This document shows, piece after piece, positions 27,433 to 35,474 of a stretch of 64,000 nt of DNA; position 1 is the first letter of the stretch; every line of letters starts with the position of its first letter. The notes below the pieces were generated by a model that saw only the letters and a program-made list of their open reading frames with translations, did not search any database and was not told the DNA's origin. The translations under genes were made by a program, and so were the position numbers. This stretch comes from DATIXJ01 sp963714795 (GTDB lineage: Bacteria; Bacteroidota; Ignavibacteria; UBA10030; SZUA-254): NCBI GenBank assembly GCA_963714795.1, contig CAVQPS010000009.1, positions 558,001 through 622,000 on the forward strand, given 5' to 3'.

Positions 27433-28407
27433 ATGAAAATTTTAGCTTGTGCAGAACAACGGGACGGAAAATTTAAAAAATCCGCATTTGAAGTTACACA
27501 GGCCGCAAAACGCGTTGCAGACCAGTTGCATGCCGAATTGGTTGTGCTTGTCATCGGCGATGCGGTGGAAGGAATTGCGCCACAACTCGGGCAATATGGG
27601 GCAACACGGGTTATTGCGGTTCAGGATCCGCGGCTTCACTATTATTCAACGACGGCGTATGCAAAGGTCGTTGCCGAGATTGTTCAAAAAGAACAAGCCG
27701 GTATCGTCTTTATCTCTGCAACGCAGATGGGAAAAGATATCGCTCCACGTGTTGCCGGGAAACTTCAAGCCGGACTTGTTGCCGAATGCACCGCGTTGAA
27801 AGTTGACAACGGCGATATCGTTGCCACACGTCCGGTGTATGCCGGAAAAGCGATGGTCGATGTGAAAGTAACCACACCGATAAAAATTTTCACATTGCGT
27901 CCGAATGTATTCACGGCGAGCGCAGCAGGTAATGCAGCTGCAACCGTCGAAAAAGTTTCCGTGAATCTTGTTGATGCAGATTTTGCAACGAAAGTAACCG
28001 GAGTGAAAGTTGCGGAAGGGCGTCCCGACGTAACCGAAGCAGGCATAGTTATTTCCGGCGGCCGCGGCATGAAAGGACCGGAGCATTTTCATCTCATTGA
28101 AAAAATTGCCGATATTCTTGGCGGCGGTGTCGGCGCTTCCCGTGCTGTCGTCGATGCAGGATGGCGTCCGCATGATGAGCAGGTCGGACAAACGGGGAAA
28201 ACAGTATCACCTTCGCTGTATATCGCATGCGGAATTTCCGGCGCGGTTCAGCACCTTGCAGGAATGTCGACTTCTAAGTATATTGTAGCTATCAATAAAG
28301 ATAAAGACGCGCCGATTTTTCAAGTTGCTGATTACGGTATAGTGGGCGACGTATTCGACGTTCTGCCTGCATTGACGCAGGAATTACAAAAGACATTGGG
28401 AAAGTAA
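27433..28407 (+). CDS. etfA: Electron transfer flavoprotein alpha subunit
   Basis: 324 residues from the ATG at 27433 (a TTG two codons upstream is possible). The N-terminal domain resembles EtfB. The C-terminal FAD domain (about 200-320) has ISGGRGMKGPEHF, GASRAVVDAGWRPHDEQVGQ, the TVSPSLYIACGISG motif and AINKDKDAPIFQVADYGIVGD. It binds the redox-active FAD of the ETF heterodimer and works with the etfB product directly upstream. No ETF:quinone oxidoreductase or acyl-CoA dehydrogenase is in the window. There is no sign of a bifurcating fix-type cluster. Confidence 0.95.
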   Translation: MKILACAEQRDGKFKKSAFEVTQAAKRVADQLHAELVVLVIGDAVEGIAPQLGQYGATRVIAVQDPRLHYYSTTAYAKVVAEIVQKEQAGIVFISATQMGKDIAPRVAGKLQAGLVAECTALKVDNGDIVATRPVYAGKAMVDVKVTTPIKIFTLRPNVFTASAAGNAAATVEKVSVNLVDADFATKVTGVKVAEGRPDVTEAGIVISGGRGMKGPEHFHLIEKIADILGGGVGASRAVVDAGWRPHDEQVGQTGKTVSPSLYIACGISGAVQHLAGMSTSKYIVAINKDKDAPIFQVADYGIVGDVFDVLPALTQELQKTLGK

Positions 28408-28420
28408 AGGAATCGTTCGT

Positions 28421-28990
28421 GTGGAAAAAATTCAAGTAGATATTTTAGGACTTTCAACAAGCCCGGCAAGCGGCGGAGCGTATGCGCTCATTCTGAAAGA
28501 AGTGAACGGAAACCGCCGGCTTCCCATCATTATCGGTGCGTTTGAAGCGCAATCGATTGCACTGGAGATGGAAGGTATTAAGCCGCCGCGGCCGTTGACG
28601 CACGATTTGATGAAAAACCTTCTCGAAACACTGGGAGCCGATCTTGCCGAAATCATCATCAGCGAATTGCGTGACGGAACGTTTTATGCGAAACTCAACT
28701 TCGACAGTCAGGAAGTTGATGCCCGTCCGAGCGATGCGATTGCCCTTGCCGTCCGTTTCGGCGCTCCGATTTTCGTTGCCGACAAAGTGATGGATGAAGC
28801 GGCATTCCTTCCGGAAGCCGAAAATCCGGAAATTACCGAAGGGGAGAAACCGGAATCAAAAGGTGTTGAACCGAAACTGACAAAATTGGAAGCTCTTCGT
28901 GCGCAGCTGAAAGAAGCTATTGAGCGGGAAGATTACGAATCAGCAGCGAAATTACGCGACGAAGTCAGAAAAGTTGAACAGCGGCAATAA
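28421..28990 (+). CDS. Bifunctional nuclease family (DUF151) protein with UVR motif
   Basis: 189 residues from a GTG start. The DUF151/BFN domain (about 1-130) shows LPIIIGAFEAQSIALEMEG, RPLTHDLMKNLLETLGA and VDARPSDAIALAVRFGAPIFV. The C-terminus (about 152-189) is a UvrB/UvrC motif (LEALRAQLKEAIEREDYESA). Plant and mycobacterial-type members were reported to act on DNA and RNA, but the bacterial role is poorly defined. It lies 13 bases after etfA and converges on pdxJ. Confidence 0.85.
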   Translation: MEKIQVDILGLSTSPASGGAYALILKEVNGNRRLPIIIGAFEAQSIALEMEGIKPPRPLTHDLMKNLLETLGADLAEIIISELRDGTFYAKLNFDSQEVDARPSDAIALAVRFGAPIFVADKVMDEAAFLPEAENPEITEGEKPESKGVEPKLTKLEALRAQLKEAIEREDYESAAKLRDEVRKVEQRQ

Positions 28991-28995
28991 CGTTA

Positions 28996-29706
28996 TCATT
29001 TGATCAGCCGGACCATTTCCCGGACGGCACGTTCTAATCCGACACTCACCGCACGCACAATCACCGCGTGCCCGATACTGACCTCTTCAATTTCCCGGAT
29101 TCTTGCAACCGGTTTGATGTTGTCATAATCAAGCCCATGTCCGGCATTCACAATGAGACCAAGTGATTTTCCGTACAGTGACATCTTTTTGATTTGTTGA
29201 AGATGACGATTTCGCTCTGGCGCTGATTTTCCGTCCGCATATTCTCCCGTGTGCAGTTCAATCATATCGGATCCGATTTCTTTCGACGCATCGATCTGAT
29301 CGTTATCCGGATCGACAAATACACTCACCGCAATTCCTTTATCGTGAAACCGTTTGACTGCTCTTTGCAGCGGACGGCGTAACCGTACGATATCGAGCCC
29401 GCCTTCGGTCGTGAGTTCCTGCCGTTTTTCCGGAACGAGCGTAACAAGATCGGGTTTAATTTTCAGTGCAATGGAAATAATTTCCGGTGTTGCCGCCATT
29501 TCCAGATCAAGTTTCGTTGCGATCGATTTTCGTAATCGGATGACATCATTATCGCGGATGTGCCGCCGGTCTTCGCGTAAATGACAGACGATACCGTCGG
29601 CTCCGGCACCTTCGGCAACTAATGCCGCATCAAGCGGATCCGGAATAGTGCCGCCGCGGGCATTGCGCAATGTCGCTATGTGATCGATATTGATCGAAAG
29701 TCGCAT
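28996..29706 (-). CDS. pdxJ: Pyridoxine 5'-phosphate synthase
   Basis: 236 residues, full length. The sequence starts MRLSINIDHIATLRNARGG, followed by VCHLREDRRHI, LVPEKRQELTTEGG, FVDPDNDQIDASKEIG and IELHTGEYA. The end has NAGHGLDYDN and EVSIGHAVIVRA, all typical. It joins 1-deoxyxylulose 5-phosphate with 3-amino-2-oxopropyl phosphate to make vitamin B6 phosphate, so the organism uses the DXP-dependent route. It is 3 bases after the YbbR gene and probably in its operon. Confidence 0.95.
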   Translation of the reverse strand: MRLSINIDHIATLRNARGGTIPDPLDAALVAEGAGADGIVCHLREDRRHIRDNDVIRLRKSIATKLDLEMAATPEIISIALKIKPDLVTLVPEKRQELTTEGGLDIVRLRRPLQRAVKRFHDKGIAVSVFVDPDNDQIDASKEIGSDMIELHTGEYADGKSAPERNRHLQQIKKMSLYGKSLGLIVNAGHGLDYDNIKPVARIREIEEVSIGHAVIVRAVSVGLERAVREMVRLIK

Positions 29707-29709
29707 GAG

Positions 29710-30633
29710 TTATAGTCGTTTACGAATGATGAATTGAAAGCGTGCCGGTTTCTGGCTGACGATTTTGATTTCTTCGGGACCCGAAAGCTCGGGAACAATT
29801 GTTGTGACGGAATCCTGATCGAGCTCCTGGTAATTGACCGTTGCCTGAAAATCGGACAGCGATAATTTTGCAAGCTGTTCGATACCGCCGCGCACGATAA
29901 TATCTATTTTCGGCGGAATGAAAATGACCTCTCTGTTAAAGGGCGTTCCATTTGCCGTGACCGGGATTCCGACGAAGGTCTTTTCCGCAAACGGCTGGAC
30001 ATTGACCTGCAACCGCGTAGTCGTTGCCGATACCTCCAGCGAATAATCCGGCGATTCTTCAACCGGCATTATGAGATCGATTGGTGCACGGATATCCTCG
30101 AATTTTTTATATGCCGTATGCCATGTTGAAATCGAGCGGACGATATGTTCTGTTCCACCGATCGTCGTGCTGTCGGGTGATAAATGAATTGCACCGACCT
30201 GCCCGTACCCATCATGAAACTCAAGCATGAATTTCGGTTCGATTGGCACGCGCTTTTCCGTATAATCTTCCACCGCTAACACCAGAGAGTCGGGTTTTAT
30301 ATCGATCGATTGAAGAGAGAACGGTAATTTGATATGTTCGAAAAGATCTTTGCCTGTGATGATAAAATCTTCCGTTCCGATGGAAGACATGTCGATAAAA
30401 TATTTAATGTCGGGTGTCAGCGATAATCCTGCCAGCAGCCAGCCGGTACCGCGAAAACGAATGCTCATCGTTTTCGGGACCGGATATTTCAATGCTTTGC
30501 CATCTTTCATGTTTTCCAGGACGACGGGAACCCGCCGCACGACGGTATAGTCATCGCGCATATTGACCGACAGCCACATGACGACGGCGAAGAGGATCGA
30601 TCCGATAACGATATGGTAGCGTTTTTTTTCCAT
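29710..30633 (-). CDS. YbbR-domain membrane protein (CdaR-like)
   Basis: 307 residues from the ATG at 30633. An in-frame ATG at 30651 lies inside the preceding terminator stem and is unlikely. One N-terminal membrane helix (about 7-24) is followed by a large extracytoplasmic part with two or three YbbR-type beta-rich repeats (RVPVVLENM, GTGWLLAG and VPVTANGTPFNREVIFIPPK). In Firmicutes such proteins (CdaR) regulate the diadenylate cyclase CdaA. No cdaA is next to it here, so a regulatory role is only analogy. Confidence 0.75.
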   Translation of the reverse strand: MEKKRYHIVIGSILFAVVMWLSVNMRDDYTVVRRVPVVLENMKDGKALKYPVPKTMSIRFRGTGWLLAGLSLTPDIKYFIDMSSIGTEDFIITGKDLFEHIKLPFSLQSIDIKPDSLVLAVEDYTEKRVPIEPKFMLEFHDGYGQVGAIHLSPDSTTIGGTEHIVRSISTWHTAYKKFEDIRAPIDLIMPVEESPDYSLEVSATTTRLQVNVQPFAEKTFVGIPVTANGTPFNREVIFIPPKIDIIVRGGIEQLAKLSLSDFQATVNYQELDQDSVTTIVPELSGPEEIKIVSQKPARFQFIIRKRL

Positions 30634-30641
30634 GCAAATAA

Positions 30642-30674
30642 AAAACTCCATCCGTTCATGCCGGGTGGAGTTTT
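30642..30674 (-). terminator. Terminator after the BMC operon
   Basis: On the minus strand a 13-base stem with one G-T pair (AAAACTCCACCCG / CGGATGGAGTTTT, 7-base loop) is followed by more T's (TTATTT). It starts 16 bases after the extended BMC gene and ends before the YbbR start, separating the two units. The A-rich other flank may let it work in both directions. Confidence 0.75.
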
Positions 30675-30689
30675 CTTATAGAGCAAAAA

Positions 30690-31304
30690 TTATTTTGGAA
30701 ATTTTGTTTTTATCAGGATTTCGATAAGCTCATCGCGGTTCGCGCGGGAAATCTGCCTGCCGAAAATCGGCAGTCCTTCGACGCTTCGCGCGTAATGCCG
30801 GAGTTTGTGCACCGTCATTTCCTCGAGTTGTGTGCGATATGTCTGCTCGTCATCGCTCAGGGGTGGAGTGACCGTCGTCTCCGGTAATTCGCTCGGCGGT
30901 TCCGTTGAATCTTCAACGGTAGTTTCAATGACTCGTTTCTCTTCGATTTTCTTCGGTGGTCTGCCGCGGCGTTTTGAAGAAACTTCAACTGCTGCCGGTT
31001 CTTCGCGTGGTTTTTCTTTGGTTTGCGACGGCGGAGGATAGATCAGAATTTCCACTTCATCATCGGGTCTGGGAATAACGTGAACCGAAACCAGCTCTCC
31101 GACCCGCTGTGCTGCCGCCGCGCCCGCATCGACAGCCGCACGTACCGCGGCAACATCGCCTTTGAGCTTGATGGTCATCAAGCCGGCGTCGGCGCGTTCC
31201 TTGCCGATGAGTTCTACATCCGCGGCTTTCGTCGCGGCATCAGCCGCTTCAATAGCGCCGATAAGACCGCGGGTTTCTATAAGTCCTAAAGCGTAATCAA
31301 GCAT
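30690..31304 (-). CDS. BMC shell protein with AT-hook-like and Rho-N/SAP-like C-terminal tail
   Basis: 204 residues. Residues 2-88 are a complete BMC (Pfam00936-type) domain: ALGLIETRGLIGAIEAADA, LKGDVAAVRAAVDAGAAAA and GELVSVHVIPRP. The pore loop reads ERADAGL, unlike the GGG pore of its neighbour. A charged, Pro-rich linker follows with KRRGRPPKK at 111-119, an AT-hook-like motif. Residues about 161-201 (EEMTVHKLRHYARS, then ANRDELIEILIKT) resemble a Rho-N/SAP helix-extended-helix fold that binds nucleic acid. It is 42 bases downstream of the plain BMC gene. It may tether a shell to DNA or RNA, which would be unusual. No cargo enzyme is encoded nearby. Confidence 0.85.
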   Translation of the reverse strand: MLDYALGLIETRGLIGAIEAADAATKAADVELIGKERADAGLMTIKLKGDVAAVRAAVDAGAAAAQRVGELVSVHVIPRPDDEVEILIYPPPSQTKEKPREEPAAVEVSSKRRGRPPKKIEEKRVIETTVEDSTEPPSELPETTVTPPLSDDEQTYRTQLEEMTVHKLRHYARSVEGLPIFGRQISRANRDELIEILIKTKFPK

Positions 31305-31346
31305 ACGAGTCGACCGTTATACCGGAACCCGGTTCCGGCATTGCGA

Positions 31347-31643
31347 TTATTTCGGTTGCGGCCGTTTGGGAAGAATCAATTCCACATCCGCATGCGGACG
31401 CGGGATGACATGAACGGAGACGAGCTCTCCGACGCGCTGTGCCGCCGCTGCGCCGGCATCTGTCGCCGCTTTCACCGCGCCGACGTCGCCGCGTACCATC
31501 ACGGTAACATATCCGCCGCCAATCACTTCCTTGCCGATCAGCGTGACTTTTGCCGCTTTGACCATTGCATCGGCTGCTTCAATAGAGCCGACTAAACCTT
31601 TTGTCTCGACCATTCCGAGCGCATCGAGCGATATATCTGCCAT
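31347..31643 (-). CDS. BMC-H shell protein (PduA/EutM-like hexamer)
   Basis: 98 residues from the ATG at 31643, which has a good RBS (AGGAG, 8-base spacing); an upstream in-frame ATG at 31661 is excluded on that ground. It is a single BMC domain: ALGMVETKGLVGSIEAADAM, VTLIGKEVIGGGYVTVMVRG with a GGG pore loop (42-44), and VGELVSVHVIPRPHADVE. These proteins form cyclic hexamers that tile the facets of bacterial microcompartments and let small metabolites pass the central pore. The signature enzymes, pentamer vertices (BMC-P) and trimers are absent from the window, so this is a satellite or orphan shell locus. Confidence 0.93.
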   Translation of the reverse strand: MADISLDALGMVETKGLVGSIEAADAMVKAAKVTLIGKEVIGGGYVTVMVRGDVGAVKAATDAGAAAAQRVGELVSVHVIPRPHADVELILPKRPQPK

Positions 31644-31702
31644 TAGAAAAACTCCTTTCAATCAATGTGAGATGGCATTCCTGTTTCCAAAGACGTGAAA
31701 CG

Positions 31703-31731
31703 AATATAGTGAAATGGGAGCATATTGTCAA
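31703..31731 (-). promoter_or_regulatory. Near-consensus sigma70 promoter of the BMC operon
   Basis: On the minus strand TTGACA (31731-31726) and TATATT (31708-31703) are exactly 17 bases apart. It lies 60 bases upstream of the BMC-H start, giving a leader of about 50 bases with an AGGAG ribosome site. It is the strongest promoter match I see in the window. Confidence 0.7.
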
Positions 31732-32031
31732 TTATAGATAATAAATATTCGAGGGTTCTAAACAAAAATCCTTAAAAAACATGTCCGATTTGGTAGATTC
31801 TGAATTTTTTGCTACTATGCTCCACTGTAGAACGTCTGCACGGCAAGGGTGGAGACGATGAAGATTGTGGGTAAGATGGAATCCGGTTAGTTAGATAGTT
31901 GGACACCACCTTTAAGGTGGAGTCCATCTGGTCTGACCATCTGCCATTGTTATTCTTCATCAATTTTACTATCTTTTGACGGTTACCTTTCTAACTCTTG
32001 AATCAGTTGTTTCCAATCGGAGAACATTCTA
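31732..32031. other. Intergenic region between divergent BMC and asmA genes
   Basis: This 300-base stretch is AT-rich on the left and holds the hairpin at 31901-31925. I see no coding sequence and no clear promoter for the AsmA gene. Confidence 0.5.
31901..31925. other. Hairpin upstream of the AsmA-family gene
   Basis: GGACACCACC, loop TTTAA, GGTGGAGTCC: a 10-bp stem with one mismatch. It is preceded by TTAGATAGTT, similar to the GATAGTTGGATGG text near 7451-7470. It may be part of a small repeat or a regulatory structure. Confidence 0.4.
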
Positions 32032-34554
32032 ATGGCACTCAATAAAACTGCAAAAATCTGGATTATTATTCTCTGCATTCCTGTCGTGCTCATCGTTGCT
32101 GCGGGGATTGCTGCAAAGCTCTATTTTACCAGCGACCGGTTGAAAGCTTTAGTCGTTCCCAAAATTGAAGATGCAACACATCGCACGGTTTCGGTCGGGG
32201 ATATTTCGCTGTCGATTTTTCCTTCGCTGGCGGTTTCGATCGATGATTTGAAAATTTCCAACATGGCGGGATCGTCGTTCGACCGGGATGAATTTATCTC
32301 TCTCGACAATTTAAAACTGAATGTGAAAATTCTCGAGCTCCTTCATTCGAAGTTAGAAATTGCATATGTCATCGTCAATCATCCGGTGATTTATCTGGAG
32401 ACGTCCAAAGACGGCAAGAGTAATTACTCAAGCTCGGCGCAGGGCGAGAAAAGCAATGTCAAAGTTACGGTGACAACCGATAACAGCAGCAGCGGAGCAC
32501 TGCTTCTTTCCAATCTCGAAATCAATGACGGCGAGATCGAGCAGGTCGACAAGAAATTCGATGTCCACATGCTGATCAAGGGTTTGCATCAGACCGCAAA
32601 TGTTGAAATGCCGACCGGCGAAAATACATTTTATATAAAAGGATCGACGTCAATCGAATCGTTCAGTTACGGTTCGATGAAGATGTGGTATCTCAGCGAT
32701 CAGCCGATCAATGCCGACGAGAAACTTTCGTATAAAGTGGGCGACGACGTTTTAACCCTCGACGGCGTTACAGTCAAAGTGCGCGATCTTCCGTTGACGA
32801 TTTCCGGATCGGTTTCCCGTTTGACGAAACCTGAATTGATGATGAACATGACCGTTACATCGCCCGGAGCGCAGATGACGCAGCTTCTTTCGATCATTCC
32901 GCCGGAGATGTTGAAGAAAACCCAGGGACTTTCGAGTTCCGGTGATGTGAAATTTACGATGAACATCAAAGGCCCTTCGAGCGAAACGATGAATCCCGGG
33001 ATCGACGGATCGTTTTCGGTGACGAACGGAAAAGTGCAGTACGCGTCGCTCCCGAAATCGATTACGAATATCAACATTGCCGGATCGTTTGAGAAACCAT
33101 CCGCCTTGGTCGGAAACATCGGCGGCGGAAGTTTCGGCATTGAAAAAATGACCGCCACGATCGGCAGTAACGATCTGAACGGCGTCCTGCATGTTTCGAA
33201 TTTCGGCGACCCGACTGTTTCCGCGACGTTTGCCGGTACACTCGTGCTTGATGAAGTGAAAGAATTTTATCCGCTCGAACAGGGAACAGAGGTGAGCGGT
33301 GTGATGAAAGCGAACATTTCAGTCGAAGGGAAACCAAAAACGCCTCAAACATTGAAAGCATCCGGCAGTATCAATTTTCAGAATGTCGTTATCAAAACCG
33401 CCGGATCGCCGAAGCCGCTGAAGAATCTCAACGGCACGATCACGTTCAACAATCAGGTCATCGAATCGAAACAACTTGCAATGAACATCGGTGAATCGGA
33501 TATGAATCTTTCGTTCACGGTGAAAAATTACCTCGGCATGGTGATGAATGATGCCGCACAATCGTCGGGCAAGCCGAGCGCAACAGCGACGCTGACATCG
33601 AAGCAGTTACGCACCGCCGATCTGATGCCCGAACAACAGCCGGCGCCGAAAACAACCGATACGAAAAAACAGGTTCCGGCAAAACCGGCAGGCAGTATGC
33701 TGGCAGGAATCGACATCGATGCGAATGTTACCGTGGATAAACTGCAGACGGAAAAATTCACATTCACGAATGCAAAAGGAAATGTGACTGTTTCCGGCGG
33801 CATCGTCAATCTCAAAAATTTCAGTGTGAACGCATTCAATGGAACGATTCAAAGCAAAGGAACACTCGATCTTCGCGATCCGAAAAAGAGTCCGTTCGAT
33901 CTGACGCTCGATATCAAGAATGTCGAATCGAATGCAATGCTGTCGAATTTCACGTCGTTCGGGCAATATCTTTTCGGAAAATTTTCAACGACGACGTCGA
34001 TGAAAGGCGACTTGAACGACACACTTGGCTTAAACTCACAAACATTGTTCGGGAACGGAACAATCAATATTTCAAACGGCAAACTGAGCGGATATCCGCT
34101 GACGCAAAAACTTGCCGACTTTACAAATCTGGCCGACCTACGGGAAGTGAATTTCAAAGATTGGGCAAATGCATTTTCGATTTCCAACGGACGATTGACC
34201 GTCAAAGATCTGAAAGTATCGACCGGCTCGACCGATTTTCTTGTGGAAGGATCGGAAGGACTTGACGGCTCAATGGATTATCATGTGAACGTAAAGCTTC
34301 CGGCATCGGCTTCGGATAAAATCAATATCGGCAGCGTCGGCAATCAACTGCTCCAATTCCTGAAAGATAAAGACGGCAGGATCAATCTGCCGCTGACCGT
34401 TTCGGGCTCGAGCGCGAGTCCGGTGGTCGGTCTCGATTCGAAAGCACAGGCAGATGCAACGAAGAATGCTCTCCAGCAGAAAGCGAATGGTCTACAGGAC
34501 GATTTGAAAAAGAAAGCGCAGGATGCCTTGAAAAATCTTTTCAAAAAACCGTGA
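32032..34554 (+). CDS. AsmA-family protein
   Basis: 840 residues. One N-terminal membrane helix (about 9-31) is followed by an AsmA-type start (LKALVVPKIEDATHRTVSVG) and a very long periplasmic beta-rich stretch. The C-terminal AsmA_2-like region (about 590-800) has GTIQSKGTLDLRD, the FGNGTINISNGKLSGYPL pattern and LADFTNLADLREVNFKDW. The tail (about 815-840) is an Ala/Gln/Lys helix. AsmA-like proteins belong to the bridge-type lipid transfer superfamily and are thought to move phospholipid between inner and outer membranes. It lies 3 bases before rsmA, so the two genes are probably co-transcribed. Confidence 0.85.
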   Translation: MALNKTAKIWIIILCIPVVLIVAAGIAAKLYFTSDRLKALVVPKIEDATHRTVSVGDISLSIFPSLAVSIDDLKISNMAGSSFDRDEFISLDNLKLNVKILELLHSKLEIAYVIVNHPVIYLETSKDGKSNYSSSAQGEKSNVKVTVTTDNSSSGALLLSNLEINDGEIEQVDKKFDVHMLIKGLHQTANVEMPTGENTFYIKGSTSIESFSYGSMKMWYLSDQPINADEKLSYKVGDDVLTLDGVTVKVRDLPLTISGSVSRLTKPELMMNMTVTSPGAQMTQLLSIIPPEMLKKTQGLSSSGDVKFTMNIKGPSSETMNPGIDGSFSVTNGKVQYASLPKSITNINIAGSFEKPSALVGNIGGGSFGIEKMTATIGSNDLNGVLHVSNFGDPTVSATFAGTLVLDEVKEFYPLEQGTEVSGVMKANISVEGKPKTPQTLKASGSINFQNVVIKTAGSPKPLKNLNGTITFNNQVIESKQLAMNIGESDMNLSFTVKNYLGMVMNDAAQSSGKPSATATLTSKQLRTADLMPEQQPAPKTTDTKKQVPAKPAGSMLAGIDIDANVTVDKLQTEKFTFTNAKGNVTVSGGIVNLKNFSVNAFNGTIQSKGTLDLRDPKKSPFDLTLDIKNVESNAMLSNFTSFGQYLFGKFSTTTSMKGDLNDTLGLNSQTLFGNGTINISNGKLSGYPLTQKLADFTNLADLREVNFKDWANAFSISNGRLTVKDLKVSTGSTDFLVEGSEGLDGSMDYHVNVKLPASASDKINIGSVGNQLLQFLKDKDGRINLPLTVSGSSASPVVGLDSKAQADATKNALQQKANGLQDDLKKKAQDALKNLFKKP

Positions 34555-34557
34555 GGA

Positions 34558-35385
34558 ATGAGGAAGCAGACAGGGCTGAAGATTACTCCGAAACAATCGC
34601 TCGGTCAAAATTTTCTCGTCGACGAAAATATCGTCGGGAAAATTATCGGGGAGATGCATCTCGGGACGAACGATGCCGTTATTGAAATCGGTCCCGGTCA
34701 CGGAGCGTTAACCGCGAAGCTTGCCGGCAACGTCCGGCATTTGCTGATCGTTGAAATTGACGGAAGGATGATCGAATCGTTGCGGGAACGGTTTGCACCG
34801 CTCGGCGTTGAAATTCTTCATCAGGATTTTTTAGAAGTTGATCTTGCCGAATGGCGACGGCACTGGAATGCAAAATTGCGGCTGGTGGGAAATCTTCCGT
34901 ATCATTTAACAAGCCCGATTTTATTCAAGGTCTTTGATGCCTCGGCATTTGTTCATGACATTACATTCACGATACAACGTGAAGTGGCACAGCGTCTCGT
35001 TGCTCCGCCCGGCTCGAAAACCTACGGCATTCTCTCCGTGATGACACAATTCTACGGCGATGCGAAACTGTTGTTTCATGTTTCTCCCAACTGCTTTTCT
35101 CCGAAACCGAAGGTAACATCTTCCGTTGTTCAGATCGTATTTCACGATAAGCACTCATCGTCGGTCGATCCTGAGATTTTTCGCACCGTTGTCCGGACGG
35201 CATTTGGAAAGCGCCGGAAAACATTGAAAAACAGCCTGTCGTATCTTCCCTATGGCGAAAAAGTTCTGGACAGTATTATAAAAAGTTCATCATTTTCACT
35301 GGAAAAACGTCCGGAACAACTTACACTCGAACAATTTATCGAGCTTGCCCGCCATGTTGAAAATTGTCCGGTCAAAAAAATTTAA
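34558..35385 (+). CDS. rsmA: 16S rRNA (A1518/A1519) dimethyltransferase
   Basis: 275 residues. KQSLGQNFLVDENIV at the N-terminus, the SAM motif EIGPGHGALTAKLA (about 43-56) and the catalytic NLPYHLTSPI (about 111-120) are all intact. FGKRRKTLKNSL is near the C-terminal part. It adds four methyl groups to two adjacent adenines of helix 45 late in 30S assembly. The RBS (GTGAGGA) overlaps the asmA stop region. No frameshift. Confidence 0.95.
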   Translation: MRKQTGLKITPKQSLGQNFLVDENIVGKIIGEMHLGTNDAVIEIGPGHGALTAKLAGNVRHLLIVEIDGRMIESLRERFAPLGVEILHQDFLEVDLAEWRRHWNAKLRLVGNLPYHLTSPILFKVFDASAFVHDITFTIQREVAQRLVAPPGSKTYGILSVMTQFYGDAKLLFHVSPNCFSPKPKVTSSVVQIVFHDKHSSSVDPEIFRTVVRTAFGKRRKTLKNSLSYLPYGEKVLDSIIKSSSFSLEKRPEQLTLEQFIELARHVENCPVKKI

Positions 35386-35474
35386 TACTTCATTTTTTTA
35401 TGAATTTTTGTACATTGAAAGCAGTGAATTTGTAATGGCTCTTCCATAAAAATGAAAGTGGTAGTTTTGACGCG

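Noticed and set aside
30646..30651. Upstream ATG for the YbbR gene
   Set aside because: It lies inside the BMC operon terminator stem; the next Met at 30633 starts after it.
35386..35474. Possible Mg-sensing leader before the MgtA-type ATPase
   Set aside because: Only 89 bases, no M-box-like structure or leader peptide seen.
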